Source: Magnetospirillum sp. SS-4
Lineage (GTDB): Bacteria > Pseudomonadota > Alphaproteobacteria > Rhodospirillales > Magnetospirillaceae
Assembly: GCF_902729425.1 (NCBI RefSeq)
Contig: NZ_CACVCH010000001.1
Location: forward strand, 379,501-443,500
Direction of reading: 5' to 3'
DNA: 64,000 nucleotides
In this document: positions 39,262-48,670 of the stretch, piece by piece
Numbering within the stretch: position 1 is the stretch's first letter
Layout of the letters: every line of letters begins with the position of its first letter
The notes under the pieces: generated by a model
Database searches by the model: none
What the model saw: the letters and a program-made list of their open reading frames with translations, nothing else
What the model was told of the DNA's origin: nothing
Program-made: the position numbers and the translations under genes

Positions 39262-39533
39262 TAGAGCATCGAGCCCTATATCTGCACCAGCCCTGTTTCT
39301 CATGGGGCGAGGCAGCGGCAAGGCGCGCTTCGCCGGTCGATGCGGCGCATCGGCCAAGGAGCGGAACGCCGCCGATGCCCACCCCATGGAAATCCGAAGG
39401 AACGGGCGGATTTGCCCCATTATCATCGGCAACGGGCTTGACCATGGCGACAACCATGGCCTGCGCCCCTTGCCTCGATCCTGAGCCAAATTCGCTCCGT
39501 CAGGGCGGCGCACATATAGGGCTCGCCGCTCTA
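39262..39533. repeat. palindromic intergenic element, copy B
   Basis: 272-bp second copy of the element at 6406. Ends TAGAGCATCGAGCCCTATAT and its inverted partner at 39508-39533 match in about 22 of 26 positions. The 3' core (from about 39400) is closely similar to copy A. A CCATGG-CGACAA-CCATGG stem (39442-39459) replaces the CGTAGC/GCTACG stem of copy A, and a longer arm closed by CATGGGG/CCCCATG (about 39301-39387) replaces its short hairpin. It lies between convergent fzlA and the LysM gene and provides the latter's TAG stop. Confidence 0.85.
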
Positions 39534-40472
39534 GCGATTGGGGACGCTGAACACCTGGCCGGGATAGATCAGGTCGGGGTCCTTGATGCGGTCGCGATTG
39601 GCCTCGTAGATGACGGTGTAGGCGATGCCGCGGCCATAGAGCCGGCGGGCGATGCGCCACAGCGAGTTGCCCGGCTCCACCACCACGCCGGTCGATCCCT
39701 TGCCCAGGTCGTCGCCCGGCGTCCAGTTCACCTCGACCCGGGCCAGCACCTTGCCCTTGTCGTCGATCAGGTCGGCCCGCAGCATGTGGGCCCCCGGCCC
39801 GGGCAAGGCGCCGGCGATGCGCCAGGCGCCGATGCCGTCGGCCGCCGTCCGGCCCGCCAGCCTGTTGTCGATGTAGAGCAGGACCGTGCCCCCGGCCGGA
39901 GCTCTGCCGCCGACGAACAGGCGGCCCTGGCCGTCGTGATCCACCACGTCCAGCGACAAGATGCCGCCGCCGGTTCCGCCCGGTCCCTGAAGGATACGGC
40001 TGGCGCCGTCGCGGCCGGGCCTGACGGCCAGGGCCGGCCCCTTGCCGCGCTCGGGCACCACCAGCACCACCGGCTCTCCGGAGTCCATGGTGGTTCCGTC
40101 GGGATTGGCGGCCCTCAGGCGCAGTTCGCGGGCGCCGGGCGGCAGCGCCACCGTCGGCACGAACACCCATTCCCCCCGCGCGTCGGCGGTGACGCGGCCC
40201 AGTTCGACATCGCCGTCGATGATGGTCACCACCGCGCCCGGCATGGCGCGGCCGGCGATGACCGAATCGCCGTCGGCGTCGATGCGGACCACGTCGAAGG
40301 ACGGTTCCCGCGCGTCGGGGACGGCGGCGGCGGGAGCGACGGGAGCGACGGTCTGGGGAATCGCCTGCGGCATCGCCGGAGCGGCGTCGTCGCGCTCCTG
40401 GAGAAGCGCCAGGATCAGGGCGATGGCGGCGACGGCGAGCCCGATCAGGGCGATGGCGGTGGGCCGGTTCAA
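39531..40472 (-). CDS. membrane-anchored LysM protein
   Basis: 313 aa. One N-terminal membrane helix (residues ~6-24), then Ig-like beta repeats (DSVIAGRAMPGAVVTIIDGD around 70-90; RLFVGGRAPAGGTVLLYIDN around 185-205) and a C-terminal LysM domain (VEPGNSLWRIARRLYGRG, then IYPGQVFSVPNR). LysM binds peptidoglycan, so this is a periplasmic wall-binding protein. Its stop codon lies in the right end of palindromic element copy B. Confidence 0.88.
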   Translation of the reverse strand: MNRPTAIALIGLAVAAIALILALLQERDDAAPAMPQAIPQTVAPVAPAAAVPDAREPSFDVVRIDADGDSVIAGRAMPGAVVTIIDGDVELGRVTADARGEWVFVPTVALPPGARELRLRAANPDGTTMDSGEPVVLVVPERGKGPALAVRPGRDGASRILQGPGGTGGGILSLDVVDHDGQGRLFVGGRAPAGGTVLLYIDNRLAGRTAADGIGAWRIAGALPGPGAHMLRADLIDDKGKVLARVEVNWTPGDDLGKGSTGVVVEPGNSLWRIARRLYGRGIAYTVIYEANRDRIKDPDLIYPGQVFSVPNR

Positions 40473-40568
40473 CGGCGCTCCCCGAAATGAGTTGCGGCGA
40501 CGGTACTGGTGGGTAACCTAGCCTGGATTTGCCGTAGTGTCACGAACGCAAAGGAGAACGCGGCGGCC

Positions 40569-41228
40569 ATGCCCAAGTCTTCCAAGCCCCGGCTGGTTCC
40601 CGTCTGGGACCTGCCGACCCGCCTGTTCCACTGGAGTCTGGCCCTGGGCTTCGCCGTGGCGTGGGTCAGCGGCAGCATGGGGAAACTGGACATTCACATG
40701 CGGCTGGGCACGGCGGTGCTGGCCCTGCTGGCCTTTCGCCTCGGCTGGGGCGTCGCCGGCAGCGCCACCGCCCGCTTCGCCTCGTTCGTCCGCGGACCGT
40801 CGGCCATCCTGGCCTATCTGCGCGGACGCTGGACGGGAATCGGCCACAATCCGCTGGGCGCCGTCAGCGTCGTCGCCATGCTGGCCCTGCTGCTGGCCCA
40901 GGCGGCCAGCGGCCTGTTCGCCAGCGACGATATCGCCAGCGACGGTCCGCTGGCCTGGATGGTCTCGTCGGCGGCCACCCGGACGCTGTCGGCCTTTCAT
41001 CGCCTGAATTCATGGATCGTGCTGGGGCTGGTCGGCCTGCATCTGGCCGCGATCGCCTATTACCGCCTCGGCAAGGGGGTCGACCTGGTCACCCCCATGC
41101 TCACCGGGCGGGGCGAGGCCGACGACTATGCGCCGCCACCGCCCCAGGCCAGCCCGGCGCTGGCCCTGGCGCTGCTGGCGGTCTCCGCCGCGTTGGTCTT
41201 CGGCGGCCTGGCGACTTGGGGGCGGTAA
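40569..41228 (+). CDS. cytochrome b561-family membrane protein
   Basis: 219 aa with four main membrane helices and a fifth at the C-terminus. Histidines suited to two b-type hemes are seen in LFHWSLAL, LDIHMRLG, AFHRLN and VGLHLAAIAYYRL. Members shuttle electrons between quinones and periplasmic partners such as small cytochromes c; no partner is adjacent. The ATG at 40569 has AGGAG about 13 bases upstream. Confidence 0.88.
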   Translation: MPKSSKPRLVPVWDLPTRLFHWSLALGFAVAWVSGSMGKLDIHMRLGTAVLALLAFRLGWGVAGSATARFASFVRGPSAILAYLRGRWTGIGHNPLGAVSVVAMLALLLAQAASGLFASDDIASDGPLAWMVSSAATRTLSAFHRLNSWIVLGLVGLHLAAIAYYRLGKGVDLVTPMLTGRGEADDYAPPPPQASPALALALLAVSAALVFGGLATWGR

Positions 41229-41232
41229 GGCC

Positions 41233-41964
41233 TCAGGGCCTTTGGCGGTCGCGGGCGATGTCGAGAAAGACGTCTTCCAGGTTGGCCCGGCCGAACCGTC
41301 CGATCAGCGCCGCCGGCGATCCCTGGTCGACGATGCGGCCCTGCTTCATGATCAGCACCTGATCACACATGCGCTCGACCTCGGCCATGTTGTGGGAGGC
41401 CAGCACGATGGTGGCGCCGGTGCGCCGCCGATACGCCTCGAAATAGCCGCGGACCCAGTCGGCGGTGTCGGGGTCCAGCGAGGCGGTGGGTTCGTCCAGC
41501 AGCAGCAGTTCCGGCGTGTTGAGCAGCGCCTTGGCCAGGGCGACGCGGGTCTTCTGCCCGGCCGACAGCCGGCCCGAGGCCCGGTCGAGGAGGTCTTCCA
41601 GCGCCAGTTCTCCGGCCAGTTCGGCGATGCGCGCCTTGAGGCCGGCAACCCCGTACAGCCGGCCGTAGACGGTCAGGTTCTGCCGCACCGTCAGGCGGTG
41701 GGGCAGATCCACATAGGGGCTGGAGAAGTTGAGGCGCGGCAGAACCCGGTAGCGGTCGCGCACCATGTCCTCGCCCAGCACCGCGATCGCTCCCGCGCTG
41801 GGCACCAGCAGCCCCAGGATCATGGACAGCGTGGTGGTCTTGCCGGCGCCATTGCCGCCCAGCAGCGCGGTGATCGAGCCGGCGGCGACGTCGAAACTGA
41901 TGTCGTCGACGGCGCGATTGGTCCCGAAGACCTTGCTGACGGAGCGGACCTCGATGGCGTTCAA
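41233..41964 (-). CDS. ABC transporter ATP-binding protein
   Basis: 243 aa. Walker A is GGNGAGKTTT, signature LSAGQKTR, Walker B LLLLDEPTASLDP and H-loop VLASHNMAEVERM, so it looks catalytically complete. This is the ATPase type that pairs with ABC-2 permeases (LTVRQNLTVYGRLYG). No permease is adjacent; the lone permease at 24065-24859 is a possible partner. Overlaps the upstream EAL-like gene by four bases. Confidence 0.9.
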   Translation of the reverse strand: MNAIEVRSVSKVFGTNRAVDDISFDVAAGSITALLGGNGAGKTTTLSMILGLLVPSAGAIAVLGEDMVRDRYRVLPRLNFSSPYVDLPHRLTVRQNLTVYGRLYGVAGLKARIAELAGELALEDLLDRASGRLSAGQKTRVALAKALLNTPELLLLDEPTASLDPDTADWVRGYFEAYRRRTGATIVLASHNMAEVERMCDQVLIMKQGRIVDQGSPAALIGRFGRANLEDVFLDIARDRQRP

Positions 41965-43217
41965 GGGCGGGGACGGGACCGGAGGCCGCGCTTTCTGGGA
42001 TCACCCTGGATCAGCGATTCGATGTGGCGGCCCTGGAACAAGGTGATGCCGACGGAATGGCCGAACTCGATACCGGCCTGGTTGTCGCAGCGGCACAAGA
42101 TGATGCGGGTCACGCCGATACGGCGCAGCGCCTCGGTCTTCTTGTCCTTCTCCTCGGTCAGCGACGGATCCCACACCAGCTTGATCAGGTCGGCGCCCAG
42201 GCGCTCGCGGTCGACGAAGGGCAGCTGGCTGTAGGTCAGGCCGTCGATGCAGATGCGATAGCCGCGGTCATGGGCGAAATCGCGGGCGAACAGATAGGCG
42301 CCCAGATCGGCGAAGATGTCCACCTTCTGCAATTCCAGCACGATGGTGCCGCGCATGCCGGCCTTGACGTTGTCGTCGAACACCAGGAATTCCGGGGTAA
42401 GGATGGTCGAGACGTTGAGATTGATGCTGATGTCGCCTTCCAGCGTGCGGTCGTCGTGCTTGTTCAGCAGGCTGAGGACGCGCCGGTCCAGGGTCTCGGT
42501 CAGTTGCTGGAACAGCCAGGGGCTGGAATTGACGTTGACGGTGGGAAACAGGGTCTGGCGCAGGTCGGCGATGGAGATGAAGAGTTCGTTGAACACCGGC
42601 TGGGGCGGCGCCTTGCCCACCATGGCGCAGATGGACTGACGCCGCATCAGGTTGGCCAGATCGGCCTGTCCCAGCGAGGCCTCCACCCGTTTCAGCAGTT
42701 CCGGCGTGAACGGCGAGCCCGACGGCTTCTGGGGCAGGCGGGCGGCCGCGCCCGATTGCTGGGTCAGGGCGGTGCGCTGGGCCGCCACGTCCTGGACCAT
42801 CTTCTGGGCCAGGGTCAGCAGCAGGTCGTATTCGCGGTCCAGCGAGTACCAGGTGCAGAAATGGCCTTGGACGCCGCGCTGCTCCTCCATCACCAGGGGA
42901 TCGTCCGAGAACAGGAAGCGCAGCTTGACCACCGCCGCCTCGACCTCGTCCTGGGCCTGGGCCTTGTAGATGACCATCAGGTCCGAATTGGCCAGATGAA
43001 ACACCTGGGCCTGCATCATCTTGACCAGGGTCTCGAAGGTGTTGCCGGCGATGCGCATATGGTGCTCGCGGCGGTTCTGCGCCATCAGGCCCGACAGGTG
43101 GATATGGGCGGCCTTGCGGTCCTGGCGGTGGCGTTCCAGCCGGTGAACGTAGTCCAGCATCAGGTTTTCCTGACTGGACGGTCTGGGCTGGCCGACGGGC
43201 GGAGGCGGGTGCTGCAT
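41961..43217 (-). CDS. degenerate EAL-like protein, paralogue 1
   Basis: 418 aa, no membrane segment. The C-terminal half (~230-405) aligns in order with EAL motifs, but with substitutions: INLNVST, LELQ, CIDGLT for DDFGT, DLIKLVW, RCDNQAG for AEGVE, and LFQGRHI. The opening EAL is absent, so hydrolysis of c-di-GMP is unlikely. The N-terminal part contains VFHLANSDLMVIYKA where a GGDEF domain would have its GGDEF loop, hinting at an equally degenerate GGDEF domain (inference). Closely resembles the next upstream gene; possibly a binding protein or scaffold. Confidence 0.75.
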   Translation of the reverse strand: MQHPPPPVGQPRPSSQENLMLDYVHRLERHRQDRKAAHIHLSGLMAQNRREHHMRIAGNTFETLVKMMQAQVFHLANSDLMVIYKAQAQDEVEAAVVKLRFLFSDDPLVMEEQRGVQGHFCTWYSLDREYDLLLTLAQKMVQDVAAQRTALTQQSGAAARLPQKPSGSPFTPELLKRVEASLGQADLANLMRRQSICAMVGKAPPQPVFNELFISIADLRQTLFPTVNVNSSPWLFQQLTETLDRRVLSLLNKHDDRTLEGDISINLNVSTILTPEFLVFDDNVKAGMRGTIVLELQKVDIFADLGAYLFARDFAHDRGYRICIDGLTYSQLPFVDRERLGADLIKLVWDPSLTEEKDKKTEALRRIGVTRIILCRCDNQAGIEFGHSVGITLFQGRHIESLIQGDPRKRGLRSRPRP

Positions 43218-43226
43218 CGGCTGGTC

Positions 43227-44558
43227 CTACCGGATGGCCTTGAGCGGCGGGAAGGCGTCGAGCATGTCGTTGTCGCCGCATTCGGCGCGGGTCCGCCCCG
43301 AGATGACGCCGTGCCGCTGGGTGCACTGGTTCAAGGTGCAGGCCGACGACTTGCCGCACTCGGCCATGGTCACCGCCGAGATCATGGAATCGAGGAAGCG
43401 GCCCTGGAACATGCGGATGCCCTGTGACAGTCCCCACGAGATCGACGTCTCGGTATCGCAGCGCGACAGAATGACGCGGTCGAAGCCCACCGGCCCCAGC
43501 GCGTGCTGAATCTCGGCGGTCTTGATGTCGTCGATCATGTCGGGACTCCAGCTCACCTTGATGAAGTCGGTGTCGAACAGCTCGGCGTCCATGAACTGCA
43601 AGGTCACCGGGCTCATGCCGTCCAGCACCGATTTATGCCCGTGCGAGCGCAGCTTGTCCCGGGCCCGGAAGAAACCGTCCAGGTCGTTGAAGATGTCCAG
43701 CAACTGGAACTCCACCACCAGGCCGGCCTTGCCCCGGATGCTGGCCTCGAACTGCTGGAACACCGGGGTCTCGATGGTGGCCATGTTGAGGTTGACCGAG
43801 AACGCCGCCGGCATCTTGCGAAAGCCGGTGTCTTGAAGCACCGACAGCACCCTGAGGTCGAGAACCTGCGACAGATGCTGGAACAGCCAGCGGTTGGACA
43901 AGATGTTGACGTCGGGCGCCAGGACCTTCTGAAGGTCGGCGATGGACATGAAGAATTCCTGGAACGCCACCTCGGCGGTCATCTTCTCGTTGATGACGAT
44001 GCAGGCCTGGCGCCGCACCACCCCGGCGATGTCGGTGGCGCCGATGCGTTCCAGCACCGAGGTCAGGGTCTGGGCGTCCAGCGGCTGGATCTGCGGCGCC
44101 GTCCGCTGGGTCTCGGCCATCTTCTTGGCGGAGGAGACCATCTGGCCGCACAGGGCGAAGAACGAGTCGTAATCGGCCTCGAGGTCGTAATAGGTGACGA
44201 AGCGGTCCTGCCCGTCGGGGGATTCGGCGTAGGTCAGCGGATCGGTGGAGAACAGGGCCCGAAGCTTGTAGACCATGGAATCCAGTTCGCTGATCCGCGC
44301 GTCCTTGCAGATCAGGATGATGTCGGAATTGGTCAGCAGGAACATCTGGCCGCGATAGGCGTCGACCATGGTCTCGAACAGCCGGAAGGCGATGCGGATG
44401 CGGCCTTCCTCGCGATTGGCCGGTTGCAGGCGCGACAGGTGCAGATGCAACGCCAGCCGCCCCTCCCTGATGCGGCCGACACGCTCGGCGGCATCGAAGA
44501 GAAGGTTCTCGGACGTCACGACTTCCTGTCGCCCTGTTCCGAACGCGCCGGCGTTCAT
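43227..44558 (-). CDS. degenerate EAL-like protein, paralogue 2 with cysteine tail
   Basis: 443 aa, tandem paralogue of the following gene (9-base gap). It has the same layout: LHLHLSRLQPANREE near the start, FLLTNSDIILICKD, then SVNLNMAT, VVEFQLLDIF, VLDGMSP, DFIKVSW, SRCDTETSISWG and MFQGRFLDS. The extra C-terminal tail has four cysteines (AECGKSSAC, NQC, RAEC) that could bind metal. Both genes are intact, which argues for a retained non-catalytic role in signalling. Confidence 0.75.
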   Translation of the reverse strand: MNAGAFGTGRQEVVTSENLLFDAAERVGRIREGRLALHLHLSRLQPANREEGRIRIAFRLFETMVDAYRGQMFLLTNSDIILICKDARISELDSMVYKLRALFSTDPLTYAESPDGQDRFVTYYDLEADYDSFFALCGQMVSSAKKMAETQRTAPQIQPLDAQTLTSVLERIGATDIAGVVRRQACIVINEKMTAEVAFQEFFMSIADLQKVLAPDVNILSNRWLFQHLSQVLDLRVLSVLQDTGFRKMPAAFSVNLNMATIETPVFQQFEASIRGKAGLVVEFQLLDIFNDLDGFFRARDKLRSHGHKSVLDGMSPVTLQFMDAELFDTDFIKVSWSPDMIDDIKTAEIQHALGPVGFDRVILSRCDTETSISWGLSQGIRMFQGRFLDSMISAVTMAECGKSSACTLNQCTQRHGVISGRTRAECGDNDMLDAFPPLKAIR

Positions 44559-44669
44559 TTCGTCTCCATTTTCCGAACCGGTTCAATCGACCATTGTTGT
44601 CCGGGACATATAAAGGCAAAGTTACCAGCCGTGAAAATACCATTGGCCGGCACTGGTGTCCCAGGGGAA

Positions 44670-45446
44670 ATGACCAAGCATTCTTCAGAGCATCCCGAAG
44701 GACAAGCGGCCAAAGTTCCCGACGGAACCAGGGTCTATGCCATCGGCGACATCCACGGCCGTGCCGATCTGCTGCGGCACTTATTGGATGATATCGCCGA
44801 TGACGCTACCTATGCCCCATACGATGGCGACCCACCCCAACGTATTGTGGTAATCTGTATCGGCGACCTGATCGATCGCGGTCCGGATTCCAAGCCGGTG
44901 ATCGAGCGCCTGCTGGCCGGGGCCCCGGCCGACGGACCGCTGGCCGGGGCGCAGTTCATCGCGCTGCGCGGCAACCACGAAGACTACATGATGCAATTCC
45001 TGGCGGATTTCTCGGCGGCGCCCGGCTGGCTGCGCAACGGCGGGCTGGAGGCGGTCCGTTCCTATGTCGGCCACCTTCCCGACGGCTTCATCGCCGACTA
45101 TCCGGCCATGCAGCGGCTGCTGTACCGGGCGCTGCCCCCCACCCATCTCCGCTTCCTGTCCAGGATGCCGCTGCGCCATGTGGAGGGCGACTACCTGTTC
45201 GTCCATGCCGGCATCCGTCCCGGCGTGCCGCTGGAACGCCAGGACGCCTACGACCTGATGTGGATCAGGGAACCATTCCTGCGTGCCGCCGAGCCGCTGC
45301 CGAAGGTGGTGGTTCACGGCCATACCGTGGTGTCCGAGCCGGAAATTCATCCCTGGCGCATCGCCATCGACACCGGCGCCTATCGCACCGGCCGGCTGAC
45401 CTGCCTGGTGCTGGAGGGGGCCGGCCGGAGGTTCCTCAACACCTGA
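44670..45446 (+). CDS. PPP-family metallophosphatase
   Basis: 258 aa from the ATG at 44670; a GTG at 44631 is in frame and could be the true start because AGGGGA is almost touching the ATG. Serine/threonine-phosphatase-type metal motifs are all present: GDIHGRADLL, GDLIDRGPDS, RGNHEDYM, FVHAGIRPG and HGHTVV. Relatives act as bacterial serine/threonine phosphatases or diadenosine tetraphosphatases. Divergent from the EAL-like pair with a spacer of about 110 bases. Confidence 0.87.
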   Translation: MTKHSSEHPEGQAAKVPDGTRVYAIGDIHGRADLLRHLLDDIADDATYAPYDGDPPQRIVVICIGDLIDRGPDSKPVIERLLAGAPADGPLAGAQFIALRGNHEDYMMQFLADFSAAPGWLRNGGLEAVRSYVGHLPDGFIADYPAMQRLLYRALPPTHLRFLSRMPLRHVEGDYLFVHAGIRPGVPLERQDAYDLMWIREPFLRAAEPLPKVVVHGHTVVSEPEIHPWRIAIDTGAYRTGRLTCLVLEGAGRRFLNT

Positions 45447-45519
45447 TCGGGGCGGGTGGCGGTTCGGGCGGCCTCAAGAGCCGTCGATTGTCGGCCATCC
45501 CTGATGTAGACTGGCGTCC

Positions 45520-46791
45520 ATGAAAGATCCGGCCTCCCCCGTCGTCCGCGTTCACTCCGGCGCCGTCGTCATCGGCGGCGGGCCGGCCGGGCTGATGGCG
45601 GCCGAGATGCTGGCGGAACGGGGTGTCGCCGTGTCCCTGTACGACGCCATGCCGTCGCCGGGGCGCAAGTTCCTGCTGGCCGGCAAGGGCGGGCTGAACC
45701 TCACCCATTCCGAGGCCCTGGGCAGCTTCATTCCCCGCTACGGGGCGCGGGCCGGGCTGTTCCAGTCGCTGCTGGCCGAATTCGGCCCGAACGACCTGCG
45801 CCATTGGGCCAGGGAACTGGGCATCGACACCTTCGTCGGCTCGTCCGGGCGGGTGTTTCCCGAGGGCATGAAATCGGCGCCGCTGCTGCGCGCCTGGCTG
45901 CGGCGCCTGAAATCCATGGGCGTCGCCATCAATGCCCGCCACTACTGGCGGGGCTGGAGCGAGGCGGGACGGCTGCGCTTCCACTCGCCCGCCGGCATGG
46001 TGGAGGTGGAGGCGCCGGCGGTGGTGCTGGCGCTGGGGGGGGCCTCGTGGCCGCGGCTGGGCTCGGACGGCTCGTGGGTGGACCTGCTGGCCGGCAGGGG
46101 CGTCGCCGCCGCGCCGATCCGGCCGGCCAATTGCGGTTTCGACCTGGGCTGGAGCCACCGCTTCGCCGGGCGCTTCGCCGGACAGCGGCTGGAAACGGTG
46201 GAGCTTTCCTTCAACGGGGTCACCGTGCGCGGCGAGGTGACCCTGACCGAAACCGGCATCGAGGGTGGAGCCGTCTACGCCCTGTCGGCCGGATTGCGCG
46301 ACGCCATCGCCGAATCCGGCATCGCCATGGCCACCCTCGACCTGATGCCGGACTGGCCCGAGGCGAGGGTGCTGGAGGCGCTGTCGCGGCCGCGCGGCTC
46401 GCGCTCGCTGTCCACCTTCCTGAAAAGGGTTCTGCCGCTGTCGCCGCCGGCCCTGGGCCTGCTGCGGGAATTGCTGCCCCGCGACGTCATGGACAACCCG
46501 GTCCTGCTGGCGGCCGAGATCAAGGCCCTGCCGCTGCCGCTGCTTCAGACCAGACCGCTGGCCGAGGCCATTTCCACCGCCGGCGGCATCCGCTTCGAGG
46601 ACCTGGACGAACATCTGATGCTGAAGACGCTGCCCGGCGTGTTCGTCGCCGGCGAGATGCTGGACTGGGAGGCCCCCACCGGCGGCTATCTGCTGACCGG
46701 CAGCTTTGCCACCGGCCGCCGCGCCGGCCTGGGGGCCGCCGAATGGCTGGCCGCCGCCGGCGAAGGGATCAGCCCGTCTTCATGTCGCTGA
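45520..46791 (+). CDS. HI0933-family flavoprotein
   Basis: 423 aa. FAD-binding start [18 protein letters not shown], family motif [18 protein letters not shown], and C-terminal [19 protein letters not shown]. These proteins are predicted NAD(P)/FAD oxidoreductases of unknown substrate. Its last 23 bases overlap the end of the convergent chemoreceptor gene. Confidence 0.88.
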   Translation: MKDPASPVVRVHSGAVVIGGGPAGLMAAEMLAERGVAVSLYDAMPSPGRKFLLAGKGGLNLTHSEALGSFIPRYGARAGLFQSLLAEFGPNDLRHWARELGIDTFVGSSGRVFPEGMKSAPLLRAWLRRLKSMGVAINARHYWRGWSEAGRLRFHSPAGMVEVEAPAVVLALGGASWPRLGSDGSWVDLLAGRGVAAAPIRPANCGFDLGWSHRFAGRFAGQRLETVELSFNGVTVRGEVTLTETGIEGGAVYALSAGLRDAIAESGIAMATLDLMPDWPEARVLEALSRPRGSRSLSTFLKRVLPLSPPALGLLRELLPRDVMDNPVLLAAEIKALPLPLLQTRPLAEAISTAGGIRFEDLDEHLMLKTLPGVFVAGEMLDWEAPTGGYLLTGSFATGRRAGLGAAEWLAAAGEGISPSSCR

Positions 46792-48448
46792 GGAAGGTGC
46801 TGACTTCCTTGCGCAGCAGGCCGGATTCCGCCACCAGTTCGTCGGCGGCCTTGAACATGCCGCCCGCCATCTCGCCGGTGGCCGAGGCCGCCTTGGAAAC
46901 GTCGGCGATGTTGCGGGTGATCTCGGCGTTGCCGTCCGAGGCCTGCTGAACGCTGCGCACGATCTCGGCGGTGGCGGCGCTCTGCTCCTCGACCGCGGCG
47001 GCGATGGACGACACCACCTGATTGACCCGGTCGATGGTCTGCCCGACATTGCGGATGGTGTCGACCGCCTCCTGGCTGATCGACTGAATGCCGGCGATCT
47101 GCTGGGCGATCTCGTCGGTGGCCTTGGCGGTCTGGTTGGCCAGGGTCTTGACCTCGGAGGCCACCACGGCGAAACCCTTGCCGGCCTCGCCGGCGCGGGC
47201 CGCCTCGATGGTGGCGTTCAAGGCCAGCAGGTTGGTCTGGCCGGCGATGGCGTTGATCAGGCTGACCACCTCGCCGATCTTGCCGGCCGCCTTGGCCAGC
47301 CCGTCCATGGTGCCGTTGGCGGCCGAGATGCCGCTGACCGCCTCGGCGGTGATGGTGGTGGTCTCGGCCACCTGACGGCTGATCTCCTGGACCGAACAGC
47401 CCAGCTGCTCGGCGGCGGTGGCCACCGTCGCCACGTTGGCGGCGGAATGCTCGGCAGCGGAAGCGACGGCGGCGCCCTGCTGGCTGGTCTGCTCGGCGGT
47501 GGCCTGCAACGAGTTGGACACCTGGTGCACCCGCTCGATGGATTGCATCACCGAAGCCAGGATGTGTTCCATGGTGGTGTTGAAGCGGGCGATCAATTCG
47601 TCGCGGCGGGCCACCAGCCTGGCCTGCTGATCGCGCTGGCTGCGCTGTTCCGCCTCCAGGCGGGCGGTCTTGTCCATGTTGTCGCGAAACACCGCCACGG
47701 CGCGGGCCATGGCGCCGATCTCGTCGCGGCTGTCCAGCGAGGGGATCTCCACCGCGGTGGTTCCCTCGGCCAGCCGCCCCATCACCGCGGTCAGTCCGCC
47801 GACCGGACCGACGATCAGGCGGGTCATGGCCAGGGTGACGACGACGCACACCGCCAGCGAGCCGAACAGTACCCCGAAATATTGCAGCTTGGTCGACGCG
47901 GCCAGATCGGCGGTGTTGCGGTAATCGGACGAGGCCTTGGCGGCGGCCTGATTGGACAGCCCGCCCAGCAGCTTGTGCAGGCCGTCATATTCGATCTCGG
48001 TGGCGCCCATCATGGACAGGGCGGTGATATGGTCGCTGGCGTACATGTCGAGCACGTCGCCGGCGGCCAGTCCGTAATCCTTGACCTGTTTGGCGGCGGC
48101 CGCGTCGGCGCCCAGGGCGGCCAGCACCTTGGCGGCCTTGTCCTGCCAGTCCTTCAGGTCCTTGCGGACCTCGGTATCCAGCGCCTTGATCTTGTCCTTG
48201 TCCTCGCGGGCGGCCTGCCAGCCCAGCAGCCGGTAAATGTTGGACTGGATGCCGGCGGCGGTTCCGTCCAACTCGGCGGCGGAGCGGCTGTTGGCGAACG
48301 AGACCGTGACCATCTGTTCCATGGAGGCCCCCTGCCGGTCCATGGCGAAATGGAACACCATGCCGAGAACCAGGATGGAGGCGATCAGCAGCAGCGGCGC
48401 GATGAACACCTTGACGGCGATGCGGGCGTTGGTGATATGGGCGAGCAC
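46769..48448 (-). CDS. methyl-accepting chemotaxis protein
   Basis: 559 aa from a GTG at 48448 ([15 protein letters not shown]), with GGGAG upstream; the ORF to 48601 lacks a good start. Layout: TM1 at residues ~15-32, a periplasmic four-helix ligand domain to about 205, TM2 ([16 protein letters not shown]), HAMP, then the long signalling helix hairpin with the conserved tip [20 protein letters not shown] and [16 protein letters not shown]. It relays a periplasmic cue to CheA/CheW. Ligand unknown. Its promoter region carries a 30-base dyad (48569-48598). Confidence 0.93.
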   Translation of the reverse strand: MLAHITNARIAVKVFIAPLLLIASILVLGMVFHFAMDRQGASMEQMVTVSFANSRSAAELDGTAAGIQSNIYRLLGWQAAREDKDKIKALDTEVRKDLKDWQDKAAKVLAALGADAAAAKQVKDYGLAAGDVLDMYASDHITALSMMGATEIEYDGLHKLLGGLSNQAAAKASSDYRNTADLAASTKLQYFGVLFGSLAVCVVVTLAMTRLIVGPVGGLTAVMGRLAEGTTAVEIPSLDSRDEIGAMARAVAVFRDNMDKTARLEAEQRSQRDQQARLVARRDELIARFNTTMEHILASVMQSIERVHQVSNSLQATAEQTSQQGAAVASAAEHSAANVATVATAAEQLGCSVQEISRQVAETTTITAEAVSGISAANGTMDGLAKAAGKIGEVVSLINAIAGQTNLLALNATIEAARAGEAGKGFAVVASEVKTLANQTAKATDEIAQQIAGIQSISQEAVDTIRNVGQTIDRVNQVVSSIAAAVEEQSAATAEIVRSVQQASDGNAEITRNIADVSKAASATGEMAGGMFKAADELVAESGLLRKEVSTFLSDMKTG

Positions 48449-48544
48449 GGGACACTCCCAGAGTCGTGATTTGAGTTGTCCGGGGGCTCGAATCCGTCCC
48501 GGTCCACGAAACAACCGTTCTGCCACCCTGTTGGAGCGCTGGTT

Positions 48545-48574
48545 ATTATAGGGACGCGCCCTCGTCCGACTAAA
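48545..48574 (-). promoter_or_regulatory. promoter of the chemoreceptor gene
   Basis: Read on the minus strand, a perfect TATAAT (48545-48550) is preceded 18 bases upstream by TTTAGT (48569-48574). It lies about 100 bases before the GTG start. Confidence 0.5.
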
Positions 48575-48598
48575 GTGGTATATCAATACCGATTTAGT
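48569..48598. promoter_or_regulatory. 30-base dyad, operator candidate
   Basis: ACTAAA-N2-GGTAT-N4-ATACC-N2-TTTAGT: two nested inverted pairs with even spacing, overlapping the -35 of the chemoreceptor promoter. Symmetry and position suggest a repressor site; the regulator is unknown. Confidence 0.45.
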
Positions 48599-48670
48599 CA
48601 AGCCCTCGTTGCTCGATAGGCCTCGATTCGGACGGCTCTAAAGTATAGAACCGTCCGATACCGAGCAATA

